Shown: positions 13,206 to 25,467 of the stretch, piece after piece
Layout of the letters: every line of letters begins with the position of its first letter
Numbering within the stretch: position 1 is the first letter of the stretch
NCBI GenBank assembly: GCA_026874595.1
Contig: CM049311.1
Coordinates: forward strand, 47,929,676 to 47,993,675
DNA from: Sipunculus nudus
Lineage: Eukaryota > Annelida > Sipuncula > Golfingiida > Sipunculidae
Reading direction: 5' to 3'
Length of the DNA: 64,000 nucleotides
Position numbers and translations under genes: made by a program
The notes under the pieces: generated by a model
What the model saw: only the letters and a program-made list of their open reading frames with translations
Database searches by the model: none
Told to the model about the DNA's origin: nothing

Positions 13206-13428
13206 TGGTCTGTGGCACAGGGGTAGAGCACAAGACTCAGAACCACGAACTGGTCAGTTTGAATCTCAGCCGAGGCGGTGAGATTTCTCGGTCGGTCCGT
13301 ACAAAGGATTAGTGCTCTGCAGGCTTAATGGGAAAACCGTACCCAGCGATCACGTTTCACTCACAAACGAGTGCGCCTTTCGGGGGTTCCTTGGTGGTAT
13401 AACCCAGAAATAGGGGCGATTACAATAT
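13206..13428 (+). repeat. tRNA-derived SINE, copy 1 (family S)
   Basis: The A box lies in tgtggcacaggggtagagc and the B box is GTTTGAATCTC, 30-odd nt later. The body has a conserved tract (gctctgcaggcttaatggg, then tttcactcacaaacgag, then ggtggtataaccca). It stands between piece j and piece b, at the same place as the copy at 22713 and the fragment at 34551. Confidence 0.8.
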
Positions 13429-13489
13429 CAATCTGCTCTGAAATGTTCAAGTCACATGTTTTGCGCAAGTTCCCGTTAAGCCAAAAACC

Positions 13490-13812
13490 TGTCACGGTCA
13501 GGGTCGGACAGACGATTTTGACCTGACTATTTATCAGGACCAGTTGGCTGTTTATACGAAGCAGACATGAGGACAGACTCTGTGCCGCTATATAAAGGTA
13601 TAAGGAAGATAGTAAAAAAAAAACAGGCGGCCCATTGTAAGTGTCGGGTTATCTTAGAATGCGGGTTTGTATGTCCTGGAGGACAATTTTATATCAAGGA
13701 CATTGAAGGACAGCAGAAGGACCTTTATAATAAATATTTGCTTCCGCCTTCGACCCAGACAAGCCAGGAGCAATTCTTTATTCAATTAACCGCACGATAA
13801 TAGCAAAATGAC
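13490..13812 (+). repeat. LTR-like promoter/poly(A) module of unit B
   Basis: The module starts TGTCACGGTCAGGGTCGGAC, has a TATA-like TATATAAAGG near 13590, an AATAAA signal near 13729 about 140 nt on, and ends near aaaatgac. The same layout appears in unit C (from 22990, TATA near 23089, AATAAA near 23224, ending tgtgac) and unit D (from about 28029, TATA near 28130, AATAAA near 28258). Unit A keeps only the first part (7891-7985). TGTCAC at one end, GTGAC at the other and a short TATA-to-AATAAA spacing suggest an old solo LTR carried along in the duplication. No target duplication was seen, so a small host transcription unit remains possible. Confidence 0.45.
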
Positions 13813-15652
13813 TTCATTAGCAGTTAGGCTCCGAACGCTCGCGTGATGTCTGAATAACGTTATGACGGAAAATTGCCTTGTCTTTGGACAAGGCCGTGAA
13901 TTACGCACCGGTGCACAGGGCTCCATATTCGGTCTTGTGGATCTTTCAGTCAAAATCATTGCAAGAATAATAAATGAAACAGTATGTCCTTTTCGGGATG
14001 AAAACTAAGCAATTCTTTCCAGAACTGGTTTATATGGAAATGCTAATATAATCGCATTCTGGCTTTATTATTTGTTTCAATTATATCACATAATTCCTCT
14101 AAAATATATTAAATTTTTGAAATCGTACAGATTTTCTTGAAGTCACGAAAGTGAAACTGAACCCTTCCATCAGAAGTCGTGTCTATTCAAAACAAAACTC
14201 TTCCAGTTATCGATTAAGAGACAGGGGCACTGCTTGTCCCCATTTTCAAAATGCAAAATCAAAATTGAGTCACGATCCAGCAAACAGCCTTCTGTTGACA
14301 TTACACATTACTTGCTTACCACGTTACATAGTTCGTAAAGCCCTTATCCACACAAACAGTCATGGACATGTAATTTGCCTTGAAACACATCTAATCAAAC
14401 ATATTTTCATGGCCATTATTTACTCTCTTTGCGTCATATATATCTACGCCACTTGTGTATTAAGAAGTCATATTGTATAAAGGTGTAATTCTTTTCCCAC
14501 AATCCCTAAACACCAGAGCCAGACTCTTGATTGGCACAGAGTGTAAAAATGGTCGCTGGTGACATCTTCTGCAGTGACGATTAAGTATTTGAATGCTGTT
14601 ATGAATGCTTTTTTACATAAGGTGGACATATAATATTCATTTGGGACATAAAGCAGTTTGCTGGTAAATTGTGAAACATGTTAAGGTAACCTGTATACAT
14701 ATTCTGTTACTATTCATTATAATTTTCTAAGCTTACCTATGATATAATTTTGACGGGGATGTGCCCATAACATATTCTTATATCCTTATAATGAACACCT
14801 AAGAAGGATACGCCATCTGGTTCCAATGTAGCCATGATAAGATGACACTCAGGCCTTCTATAATAACCTGATTGGGGCCTTCGAATCATAATAGAACACC
14901 CATTCAATGGGTGCGATCAAAACATTTGGTGTTTTTCTTTGAGGCTTATCTTTGCTAAATAATAAAGAAAAAATTGTCACACAAAATAACTCTATGGCAC
15001 CGATTCAGACGAAGCTGTTAGCTCGTCATGACGAACGCAAAGACAAACTTTCCAGGTAAAACCATCTTCGTTATCAATAATTGCATGCTGCATTAATACA
15101 CGCAAATTAACCGTGAATGTAATATTTATTATTATTCCCAACAGAATAACGTCATTTTATGTGTTACTTAGGAAAAGTGACAGTTCGACAAGCATATGGA
15201 TATGAGAAAGTACTGTTAGAAATGGCGTGCACATTTGCATATACTAGAATTGATGCGAACCCAAAAGCTTGTATTGCCACCTCAACGTCATCAGTCAGTA
15301 AAATATAGACGTTTGGGTGGCAGGCTGCCTCTAGTTCCAAAGTCGTAGGACGTTGAACAAAAACACTTCATGTTTTACAGGAACAGAAATATACATATTT
15401 ATATAATGTTTTTATGATACGGCATAAGCTCTTCAATAATATTTCAAGTTCTTCTTTTACTTTTTCTCTGACATCTAGTGTGTCTTGTTCCAGGCTAGGA
15501 ATAATCCAGACATAAATAACATCACGTATCCGGCCAAGCTGAAATTTATCATATTTTAGACATTGGTAAGGTTGGAACACAGACTTTAAGCTCAAATGTT
15601 TATTAATTTGACCATCACGCTATTCATATCCATACATATAAGATATTTTACA

Positions 15653-15656
<4 letters not shown>

Positions 15657-15700
<44 letters not shown>
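15657..15700. repeat. (AT)n microsatellite
   Basis: Alternating AT between pieces e and f of unit B, absent at the same place in units C and D. Confidence 0.95.
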
Positions 15701-15703
<3 letters not shown>

Positions 15704-16285
15704 GGATATGGGTGAATAAAATACATAACTGAAAGTCTGCAAACTCACAACATTCACATGAATCATTCCTTCGCACGACCTTGAAAATCAGGTTCATCTG
15801 TGAAGGCAACCTTCCGCGAGCGGTCTTTAATGCTGAAAACGAACCTCTGCCAGATGGGAATTGTGGTGATGGCCAGCACTACTTGTCTCAATGGTCAAAC
15901 ATAAAAATAAAAGTTGTGACATTTCAAGGAAACACCTGTTTACATATCATTTGCGCATGTTTTCAAAATAATACTTATTCCATGAACTCCTTGCCACAAA
16001 AACATCCATGTTTATGCAATTTGCCTTCAAACAATGTTTTTCTGACATATTTGAATGAACCAAAGAGTCCGTCGATTCTGCGCAACGTGGTGTGACTGTT
16101 AAACTGTTTGTTAGAGTGCAAGGTTGTCAAATAGAAATTTGACAACTTGGGTTGTTATTTTAGGTACACCTATTGGAAAACACTAAAGTTGTCGATTTGA
16201 CAACCCAATGTTTCAGTCTGACCAAGCTGTTTTGGAAAAGGCATGCTTCCCGTTGAATGTTTGAACTCCGGGATACATGAGAAAG

Positions 16286-16332
16286 CCCCCCCCCCCCCCC
16301 AACCCCCCCCCCCCCCCCCACACACACACACC
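16286..16332. repeat. Poly-C and (CA)n tract of unit B
   Basis: C runs broken by AA, then cacacacaca. A C tract of different length lies at the same position in unit A (9302-9323), C (26881-26890) and D (31874-31907), marking a fast-changing site inside the tandem unit. Confidence 0.9.
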
Positions 16333-17716
16333 AAAAAATTATCAAGCCGTATAAGTCCTCCACCTCAGCGTGATAGACCTAATAATCCCCGTCCAACATT
16401 GGAATTGCAGGTATTAAAATAATGATATTAAACCTTATGTTCTATTTATATCTGTGCATATTCTGTGATATATTCTGTGATATATTCGAATCACAGACAG
16501 CAAAAGTGATCTCTGTGAGGCACTGGGAGCAAGTTAGTGTTTACAAAACTATCATGGCTATCATTATGTTGACAAAATACATGAAGCCATAAACAAAACT
16601 TAATATCAAACCAGGATTAATAAAGGGCCGTGAGTTTTATTTCAAAGAATCACGTTGCCAAGTATTAATGATACATTGCCAACAAACACATGCTTACATG
16701 TAAGCAACTCATTTAACGCTTATATGATTCAAAACAATCGAGTTTTATAGAATTGTTGAAATTTAAAAGATAGGAAATACGTCAGCCTCTTTGCTGCCGT
16801 CAAAGATTTTTCTACTCCTCTCTAGGCAAGCTATTTATTTTTTTAATTCCGTTATCCTGCATGGGTGGTCGCAACCAGTCTTTCAACCAGATAGTATACC
16901 ATCGGTCGCGCAACCGCTCATTACTCACGAAACACAAGGGACTACGTTTTATACTCTTGTTTTAAAGTCAACTCCGTCCTGCTTCCATGACACAAAGGTG
17001 GATATCCGATAACCAGTTCCTCATTCCTAGACTTGTTGTGTCAGGTAACGATATTTGGAGAACACTTAGGAGAATGATACCATCGTCATATATATTGTCC
17101 TATTTTTTTCCTCGGAATGATGTTGCTTGGATCTGTCTTTTAATGTTTTACGAATCTGTGCTATTTTCCGGACGAGTCAGCATCCGCCTAGCGCCATATC
17201 GGTCCTCTGACATTACGACTACACTACTGGCTGTCAGAGTGTCTTTACGCATTATAAGGCCCCATGAGGACGCAAATATTTTCCTTATTTTTTGACAACG
17301 CCCCTGGCCTACAGGTTCATTGTCAACACGCCTGTCCGGAGATCACTACTCTCTAGTAAAGGAGGTTAGATTAGCCATGGGCATTTGAATAGTGTGGTTA
17401 AAAAAAGCAACATGGCGGCAAGCAGTTAAAACGTGGTACACATCTAGGGAATCTATTTTCTGTAAACTTTTGTTAAACATGAACATAAACATTTATATTT
17501 AGCACTTGTGTTCTCGTGGGCACGTGCATCTGTTATTGGATGCTACGTCACAAATTATACAACCATTCCCCTGCCTGGATAAGTTACAAATGAAATGACA
17601 GGGACATTGGCATTTTACGGTGAACCTCCCAGCGAACATTAAGCCACTTGTACCAATTGTTTAAAGTGAAATATCCATGTTTGAAATGTGCAAGTCCAGC
17701 TTTTATTCCATCTCCT

Positions 17717-17794
17717 AGCATGGTTCCCAGCCTGCCTTGCGCTAGGCTGACGGAGCGACTTGAGCGTAGCGCAAGGCAGGCTCGGAACCATGCT
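17717..17794. repeat. Near-perfect 28-bp hairpin with 22-nt loop
   Basis: The arm at 17717-17744 (agcatggttcccagcctgcc on) pairs with 17767-17794 with one mismatch. The stem is GC-rich in an AT-rich setting and is an isolated strong hairpin, not one of the simple-repeat palindromes. It could be a microRNA-precursor-like fold or a collapsed inverted-repeat element; the sequence alone does not decide. Confidence 0.85.
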
Positions 17795-18892
17795 TGCGAT
17801 CTACCGGCCTGCGACTGAAATGTACATGCGTCTCTGGCATGACGTCACAAGCCAACAGTGCTTTAAAACACGGCGTATTTATATATGACAAACCGGGTAA
17901 CTAGGGTACAACTGCCAGTGACCAAACCATGCGGCCTACCTCATCTTAATTTTACTGTAACAACCCAGGGAAACGCTTTTCGTATTGGTGTTTGAAAATA
18001 AATTTAAAATTTATTAAATACCATACGAATGTTCAATCTTATTAAAATTTACCCCCTAAGCCTTGCTTTCGTTAAACACCCAGTCATTCATCATAATAAT
18101 TTACACTGAACACGGTCACACTAATAGGGTGAAACCCAAATTCCGTAACAGAACTGACATGATTTCATAAAGATTAAATGAAAATTCATGGAAAGCAGGT
18201 GGAAACTAATTAGGGGAAATCCGTGTAATTTGGACCCCTTAAAGAAAATCTTTGAAAATTTTAAATATATAAATCATATAAAAATTGTAAAATCATTTTT
18301 ATTGAGGAACCTGGTACAAGAACACTTTACTGTGAAAGTAGTCTTGCAAAATTAATATTACCGACTTTAAAGTCAGTGACAAAAATAATTAATTCTGGTC
18401 CATATTACACACTCTTAATGTAATATGGACCACATAACAGTGTAATTTGGACCATTACCTCAACAGATTCAAATAAAGTTAATATCTACTTCAAAAGCAG
18501 AAATATTATTTTATACTCTTAAGTGACCAATAATGAAGAAAAACATATAGGCATAAAAGCCAAACATGTTTTCAAGTTTATCATGAAGGAAAAAGAGTTA
18601 TAAAACACATATCGTCGATAATATTCACTGTAAATACAGCTTGCATGGAGGCAAAAATTAAACAAGACAACGTAATACTGCAGTTACAATTAACCTTTTT
18701 TTATTTCAAGTTTAAATCCACTTCAAAAACGGAAATGTTATTTACCTATATATGCATGAAGAAGAACATGCACCTAACATAAAAGCCAGACATGTTTTCT
18801 TATTTATTCCTCAATGGGTGTGCAATTAGTATACTCTCCTGTACAGGACTGTAATAGACTATACCCCCTCCAAATATCAACCCCATATATGC

Positions 18893-18896
<4 letters not shown>

Positions 18897-18952
<56 letters not shown>
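18897..18952. repeat. (AT)n microsatellite, left of LTR
   Basis: About 55 nt of perfect alternating AT. Confidence 0.95.
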
Positions 18953-18955
<3 letters not shown>

Positions 18956-19810
18956 TACGTAACCTAATAACAACAGATCAGGTAGTCGTGACGAAATTTT
19001 GTTACGGAGATAAAAGTCAGATTCTGTAACAATAGGCAGCGTGATATGTCTAGGGGAATGAATAAAGAAGTCAGTGATTTTTGTTAACAAGTAATTATAA
19101 TTTATTCTTAAAACAATCCTAACATTACAATACACTAAATCAATACCATTACACAGTGTAACAACAGTATAACAGTAAATTACTACAGTTACACAGTATA
19201 ATAAATAAATTGTACAGTACCAGAGTGTCCGGATCCTAGGCTTTGATTCTGGATACAACCACTGTCACAACTCAACAAGTCCTTTAAAACATATAATCCA
19301 GATGAACAGTTCACGTAAATCTTCTCAGAGAATAATAGTCCAATTCAATCCCGAAATCAATTTGTTGTAATCCAAAAGTGAAGTTCTGGTAATAGTCCAA
19401 AGGCAAACTGAAGACTGAATAAAATCTGTTACAAAGTTCGAAGAATATCTATCAGTGCTGCAATTATCGGAAAGGTCCACAAACTGACTCACACTCTTCC
19501 GTCTCCGATGGAATATTTCTCTCTCCCCTCGGATCTAAACACACACCTTATTTATAACTTTTTCACCCAAAGCCCAGAAACTTCTATTTCACGAACAATC
19601 CAAAAAACACAACAATACATAATACACACGCCCCCAAAAGAATAGACCTGATCATTCCAGACTAGAACAAAGAACGCTGTGTATCTACACCTCAGAGGTC
19701 AACTAGTACGGATTACACCGAGCGCTGTGTCTCTACACGCCATGGCAACGCCCTAAGCCTGCGCTACACGAATCAGAATGTCAACAGCGCACAATAAAAG
19801 AGACACCTGT

Positions 19811-19814
<4 letters not shown>
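18953..19814 (-). mobile_element. Solo LTR inside an (AT)n tract
   Basis: The plus strand begins tttacgtaacc (mutated TGTTACGGAACC) and ends CACCTGTAACA. On the minus strand it has a TATA-like ttataaata (about 19550) and an AATAAA signal (19101-19106 as tttatt). Both flanks are long (AT)n runs (18897-18952 and 19815-19868), so it sits within one microsatellite. There is no internal retrotransposon sequence. Confidence 0.8.

Positions 19815-19868
<54 letters not shown>
19815..19868. repeat. (AT)n microsatellite, right of LTR
   Basis: About 53 nt of perfect alternating AT. Confidence 0.95.
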
Positions 19869-19871
<3 letters not shown>

Positions 19872-19978
19872 GTCGGATGCCCACTTGCCATATTTGCCTT
19901 TTGCTTTCCTGGATACCCGCGTAGTCATGTCGGCTAGTAGGCCTACTAGCCCTTTAAATGAGCTTTTGTTTGTGTAAA

Positions 19979-20275
19979 GGTATGTTTCCATGTGCGCGTA
20001 TATGCCTATCAGCGTATATTCGCGTGAAACAATAGGTGTGTTTCCATGTGCCCGTAAATGCGTACATGCGTGAACTGGCAGACGTAGGCCTATATATTTC
20101 TACAGTGGGTCGAGCAGGCCTTCCACAATAAGATGCTGAAGAAACGTCATTTTATCCCGAATCCTGTGGCGATTTTCACGCATATACGCTGACGGACACA
20201 TGGAAACACCCCAGTTACAAAATCATATGAGTGATTTTTCACGCATATGCGCATATACGTGCACATGGAATTACC
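19979..20275. mobile_element. 297-bp MITE-like inverted-repeat element
   Basis: The left end GGTATGTTTCCATGTGC and the right end GCACATGGAATTACC are inverted counterparts, and the similarity continues inward through gcgtatatgc / gcatatgcgc and tgaaa / tttca blocks. Internal ttccatgtgcccg and gacacatggaaac repeat the same motif. It is non-coding. Confidence 0.65.
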
Positions 20276-22712
20276 CAGCCCTTAAGTCAATATCAATGTA
20301 ATCTAGAAGAAAGAAATAAATCGAATGATAGTTTCCTTTGATGTGTAAAATGAACAACCTGTGTGTAATTTGGACCACCGGTCCATATTACATTAAAGAG
20401 CCTGGTCCATATTACACACAGCAAGTCGATATGCAGATTTTGACCCTGACCTTATTTACATATTATTAGCCAAAATCAAATTGGCCAGTTCTAGACCCAT
20501 GTTATAAAGCTGTGTATTGTTGGGACATGATGGGATCTTCATTGAATAAAAGTCAGAATACTTCGATATTTATATGCATGGAAAATAAGAACAAACTATG
20601 AAATTTACATCTTCAAGTTGAATATTCGCCAAAACTTGCACCTAGCTTTCCTGCACCGTTGTTGTATGCTTAAAAATGGTCGATGCTACAGTGACGAACT
20701 TGCCTCGTGTTGGTACTATTTTTCCAAATATGGAAATTTTGGGTGTTTCAAATTACACAGTGGTCCCTTTAGTACATTGTTGTATCACAGTCCGTGCTAC
20801 TAACCACGTTTGAAATGACTGTATGAATTCTAAATGTACATAAACCGATCCTAGTTCGAATCATGTAAGTATATATATAATAAGGCCTATTTAAGTTCAT
20901 CATGGCATATTAAAGCTGTGATTTACGGCTTGATTCTGGTAAAGAATTCCCATAAAAACACAGTACTCCCACCCGCCATTTTTCTTTTTTTGCCCCACAC
21001 TGGCAAAATCGTAAATGACGTTTTTCGCCTTCACTGTAAAAGAGTTTACCGTAAGTAACGGGAAATGTCGATCTCTGGACACGCGTATTGACATAAACCA
21101 GACTTATCAATAGCATTTAACGTGTACTTTCTATCAACACCAAACATAAGCGATAAAAGTTCTGTCTAAACTCAGCATATTGGTAAACCCCTCCGCATGT
21201 TTGTTGAATTTCTGACCGCAAGGAAACAGACATGGCTCGCACGGGTTACTAGACGCAGCCAACTTGTACGCGATACAGGAAATGACTCTTTACCATAGAG
21301 ACGGGGTTTCAGTTTTGATTGTGAGTTCACATGTGTTCTCTTGCGTATTCAACATTCGTAGTATAATGTTAAGATTATGGGCTGTTAACCACAATGTGAA
21401 TGCAACATGATGGAAGACCAGTGCGATGCATTCCTCGACATTGCTTGTATCACGACTCAAGTAGGCTTACCAGCCCAATTAACATTGCCTACGGAATCGG
21501 GTTGTCACGGCTAGCATCCGCCCGATCCTTTATATCCTAATATTGATTACCTGAATGATTATTATTTTTTCCTACTTATCTATGATCCAACAGAAAATAT
21601 CTCTATATATATTTCAAGCTGGCTGTATTATTGACTCATGAACAATTCAGTGCAATGGGGGTTTCAGCCAGACTTGAGATCTAGCCTTTATGGATTTTTT
21701 TTCCTGCGAACTATTGATTTATTATATTTTCCCTCTGAAATTCTTTTTAAAAATTCCAAATAATGTACGGCTATGTAACATGTCAGCTGTCATCTTTATC
21801 ACCATTTTATAATTCAAATTTCAACAACAACAATAATAGTAATAATAATAATAATATCATTATAATTAATATTTAAAAAAAATCAGAATCTCTTCAAAGA
21901 ACTGGCTTAAACCGTTTAATATACAGATTTACATGGCATTCTGACAGAAGCTAGAATGGTTTGTATAAATGATAATCCTCCCGGCTTGTTTTTACGTATT
22001 TAATTATCATGACATATCCGACTTTCCAACATGCCTACCAACTGATAGCTTTGGAAATGAAATCTGATTCACCGCATGTCTAAGATTTATTGCTGGGGAA
22101 TAACAATCGTTTACCATACAGAAACCTACATTGAAATTCAGTACAAATTACACGACATCCAAGCCTTCCTACCTTTATCTCGTGTAGTTATATGAATAAA
22201 TGATTTAACATTAATGCATTAATACGTTAATTTCAGTTTTATTATATGCACGTGCTGCTCTACAGTATATGACGATATGCCGGTTTTAATTTCTAATAAA
22301 CAGGTAATTTCATGTTTACATGATTAATGATGTGGCAATGTATGTAAAAAGATTATTTTATTAAATTTGAATGTTCAACAATAAGGTTAATTCCGGGAGC
22401 AATTTCACAAAATGGCTTGAATTTAATCTGATATTTAAATTTGTCAGATATTCTTCATTACTTAAAAAAAAAAAATCCTGGTGTCTGCGTTTGAATGGGT
22501 ACAAGCATAACATTTTTTTTTCTTCAAAAATTAAGGCTTCAAACTACATACATTTTGAAAGCCTTATATTTTATGAAATACTGCATGTTTACATTTTACA
22601 ACTTAGGACGTTTTGTGGTCAGAAGATATATTGCTAATTGCTTTTGCTTGTTTGAAGAGCTAGAGGTGAGAGAACACTTAGATTTCGGATAAATATATAC
22701 AGCAATGTATAT

Positions 22713-22926
22713 GCCGGTCTATGGCACAGGGGTAGAGCACAGGAGTCAAAACCAGGAGCTGGTGAGTTCGAATCGGTAAGATTTTTCACGGTCGCTCCCT
22801 ACCTAAGATGAGCGCTCTGCAGGCTTAATGGGAAAGCCGTGCTCAGCGACCATATTTCACTCACAAACGAGTGCGCCTTTCGGGGGTTACTCGGCGGTAT
22901 GACCCAGTAATGGTGGCGATTACACA
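22713..22926 (+). repeat. tRNA-derived SINE, copy 2 (family S)
   Basis: Same head and body as copy 1. B box GTTCGAATC (22776-22784) is intact, and a short deletion follows it. Its position between pieces j and b equals that of copy 1. Confidence 0.8.
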
Positions 22927-24474
22927 ATCCAACTGCTATAGAATATTCAGGTCACATGTTTTGCGCAATTTCCCATTAAGGCAAAAACCTGTCACGGTCA
23001 GGGTCGGGCAGACGATGGAGACGTGAATATTTATCCAGACCTGTTGGTTGTTTATACGAAGCAGACGTGAGGACCGACTCTGTGACGCCATATAAAGGTA
23101 TAAGGGAGATAGTTCAGTACTAGGGGCCCATTGTAACTGTCGGGTTATCTCAGAATGCGGGTTGTACATCCTGATGGACGATTTAATAACAAGGACATTA
23201 AAGGCCAGCAGAAAGACCTTTATAATAAATATTTGCTTCAGCCTTCCACCCAGACAAGCCAGGAGCAATTCTTTATTCTATTAACCGCAATGTGACTTCA
23301 TTAGCAGTCAGGCTCTGAACGCCCGCGTGATGTCTGAATAACATTGGACAGAGATTCGCCTTGTCTTCGGACAAGGCCGTGAATTACGCACCGGTGCACA
23401 TGGCTCCATATTTAGTCTTGTAGAGTTTTCAGTCAGAGTTATCAGCCTTCTTAAATAAACTGATAGAGGCCTGCGAGTCATGATGCATGTCATAATAGAA
23501 CACCCATTCTATGGGTGCGATCAAAATATTTGCTGTGAGTTAGTATTTGACACCGGAGGCTTATATGGTCGTGTTATCTATGATAAATAATTAAGAAAAA
23601 ATGTTGTCACACGAAATTAATTACATTAATTACCTCCTTTCTTCACTATAGCACCGATTTACATGAAGCTGTTAGGCCGTCATGACGGACGCAGAGACAA
23701 ACTTTCCGAGTAAAACCATCCTCGTTAATAATAATTGCATGCTGCACAAATACACGCAAATCATCCGTGAATGTTATATTTTTCCCCCCAACAGAATAAG
23801 GTTTTTCAATGTTTTTCCGAGGAAAAGTTGAAGTTTTACAAGCAGATGAATTGAAAAATTACTGTTAGAAATGGCGTGCACATCTGCATATTCTAGAATT
23901 GATGCGAACCCAATAGCTTGTATTGCCACCTCAACGTCTTCAGTTAGTAAAAAATCGACGTTTGGGTGGCAGGCTGCCGCTATACTAATTCCAATGTCGC
24001 AGGAGAAAAAACACTTCGTATTTTACATGAACAAAAATATGTACATTTAGAATGTTTTTATGTTACGGCATAAGCTCTTTCAGTCTGACGACGTGGCAAG
24101 GACATTGCTTTATTTCAAGTTCTTCTTTAACTTTTTTTTTGACTTTTTATGTCTCTTGTACCAGGCTAGGAATAATCTAGACATAACCTGTGATTAACAT
24201 CAGATATCAGGCCCAGCTAAAATTTATCATATTTTCGACATTATCAAGGTAGGAACACAGACTTTAAGCTCAAATGTTTAACAATTTGACCATCACGCAG
24301 TTCTCCATCCATCCATGTTAGACATTTTATACACAAGAAAAATATATAAATGGGACATGGATGAATAAATTAGATAATTGGAAGTCTGCAAACGATACTA
24401 TTGAGCCTCCCTGGGCACGACCTTGAAAATCAGGTTCAGCTGTGAAGGCAACCTTCCCCGAGAGGTCTTTAATA

Positions 24475-25376
24475 TAGTGGTGGACCTATCATCGAGTTTT
24501 TTCAAAAGGCAGTCGGTTTGCTGCCACTTTCAAGCGCTCGATTATCAAAGGCATTTATCGATTACATCATACTCATGATTTTTTTTTCCAGAATGTCTTT
24601 ATGTTATAGGCAAAAATTATTCTTCAATTTTTTACAACATTCCGTGCTTCATATAATGAGTCTGTGTTCCCAAATACCCTCCGTATCTGAGTATGACACG
24701 GTAGATGAGAGAACGGAGGACTTATTAAACCACTGTGAACTGGCAGGGAGCTGCAGAATTAGCGGAGAGTTTTCTAACGAGATGTTCATTGCAAAATATG
24801 GGCGATATGGCGTTAAAATGCTCCATAATTCTCCAGGTCTTTGCCAATTTTGCGAGATTCTCTTAGAAATAATCTCTTCAACTGATGCCAGGTGCCGTTG
24901 CCGCATGAGTTATTATATATTTAGCTTTCAATTACTTTTTTTAAATTGTTATCAAAAATAATATAGGCCTGTAATTTTCCTGGCGGAGTTGTGAAACCAG
25001 TATGTATGTCGGCAGTCGTAATAATTGTTATAAAATGAAAGTCCTTGCTTGTGGTGAAGTTAGAATGATACGCAGGTGTATTCAAGGGGGCCAGTAAGTA
25101 GATGTCCTGGACTGTGGTTTAATTCTTGATTATTATAATTCATTAAAATGAAACTTTGAAAAGCATATCTTAGTAATAATAGGAAAATATAAAAAAGGCA
25201 AAGACTTCTTTTCATGAGGTAAAATTACTCAGATATACGGGTTGGGTTAAGAGAGTACAGTTTCACAGATAATTGCATATTTCTTCATATTTTTCTGAAC
25301 TGATTAATAATCGATCATCGATCGGTTTGCCAAAACCGATGATCGATTATGAAAAAGGAACCGACTCCCACAACTA
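24475..25376. mobile_element. Non-autonomous hAT-like element with perfect 8-bp target duplication
   Basis: CTTTAATA stands on both sides (24467-24474 and 25377-25384), and unit B shows the empty site (ggtctttaatgctgaaaacg). The ends are short inverted repeats: TAGTGGTGG on the left and CCACAACTA on the right. Subterminal atcgatcatcgatcgg and aaccgatgatcgattat form an inverted pair near the right end. An 8-bp duplication with short TIRs is typical of the hAT superfamily. The 147-codon frame at 24518-24961 shows no hAT dimerisation or zinc-finger pattern that I recognise. Confidence 0.85.
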
Positions 25377-25467
25377 CTTTAATACTCAAAACGAACCTCA
25401 AACGAAGCCAGACTGAAATTGTGGGGAGGGCCAGCACTACTCGTCTCAATGGTCAAACATAAAAATT

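Larger units (their letters stand above)
18223..20416. mobile_element. Element bounded by clustered inverted GTGTAATWTGGACC motifs
   Basis: The 14-base motif GTGTAATTTGGACC or its complement occurs at 18223-18236 (+), 18397-18410 (-), 18420-18432 (+, partial), 18440-18453 (+), 20363-20376 (+), 20380-20392 (-, partial) and 20403-20416 (-), and I noticed it nowhere else in the window. The outermost copies face each other. This suggests a non-autonomous element with repeated motifs at both ends, later entered by the LTR at 18953 and the MITE at 19979. Confidence 0.5.
17189..21512. mobile_element. 4.3 kb insertion in unit B with 10-bp target duplication
   Basis: Units A and D read gacgagtnagcatccgcccgatcc without a break. 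In unit B the same sequence is split, and AGCATCCGCC stands on both sides (17179-17188 and 21513-21522). The 4324 bases between have no inverted termini (left tagcgccatatc, right gttgtcacggct) and no poly(A) end. They contain the hairpin at 17717-17794, the motif cluster 18223-20416, an LTR and a MITE. No transposase or reverse transcriptase frame is visible. The element class is unknown. Confidence 0.75.
13433..22712 (+). repeat. Tandem unit B
   Basis: Matched pieces: b 13441-13812, c 13855-14110, k 14886-15120, d 15218-15345, e 15360-15600, f 15772-16060, g 16090-16285, h 16340-17188, i 21523-22080 and j 22200-22712. Pieces h and i, contiguous in units A and D, are separated here by a 4.3 kb insertion. 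This is the most complete copy of the b-h part. Reading frames inside are short and shift between units. Confidence 0.88.

Noticed and set aside
10608-17012. Similar 72-73 residue frames in block h of units A and B, ending in TKVDIR
   Set aside because: In unit D the same DNA is read in a different phase, and unit C is truncated there. Similarity follows from duplicated DNA, not from evident coding constraint.
18800-19258. 152-codon minus-strand frame
   Set aside because: It runs through LTR sequence and an (AT)n tract (poly Tyr-Ile); a similar frame in the LTR at 62268-62504 merely reflects the shared repeat.
24518-24961. 147-codon frame inside the hAT-like element as a transposase
   Set aside because: No hAT catalytic, BED-finger or dimerisation motifs; the element is only 902 bp and appears non-autonomous.
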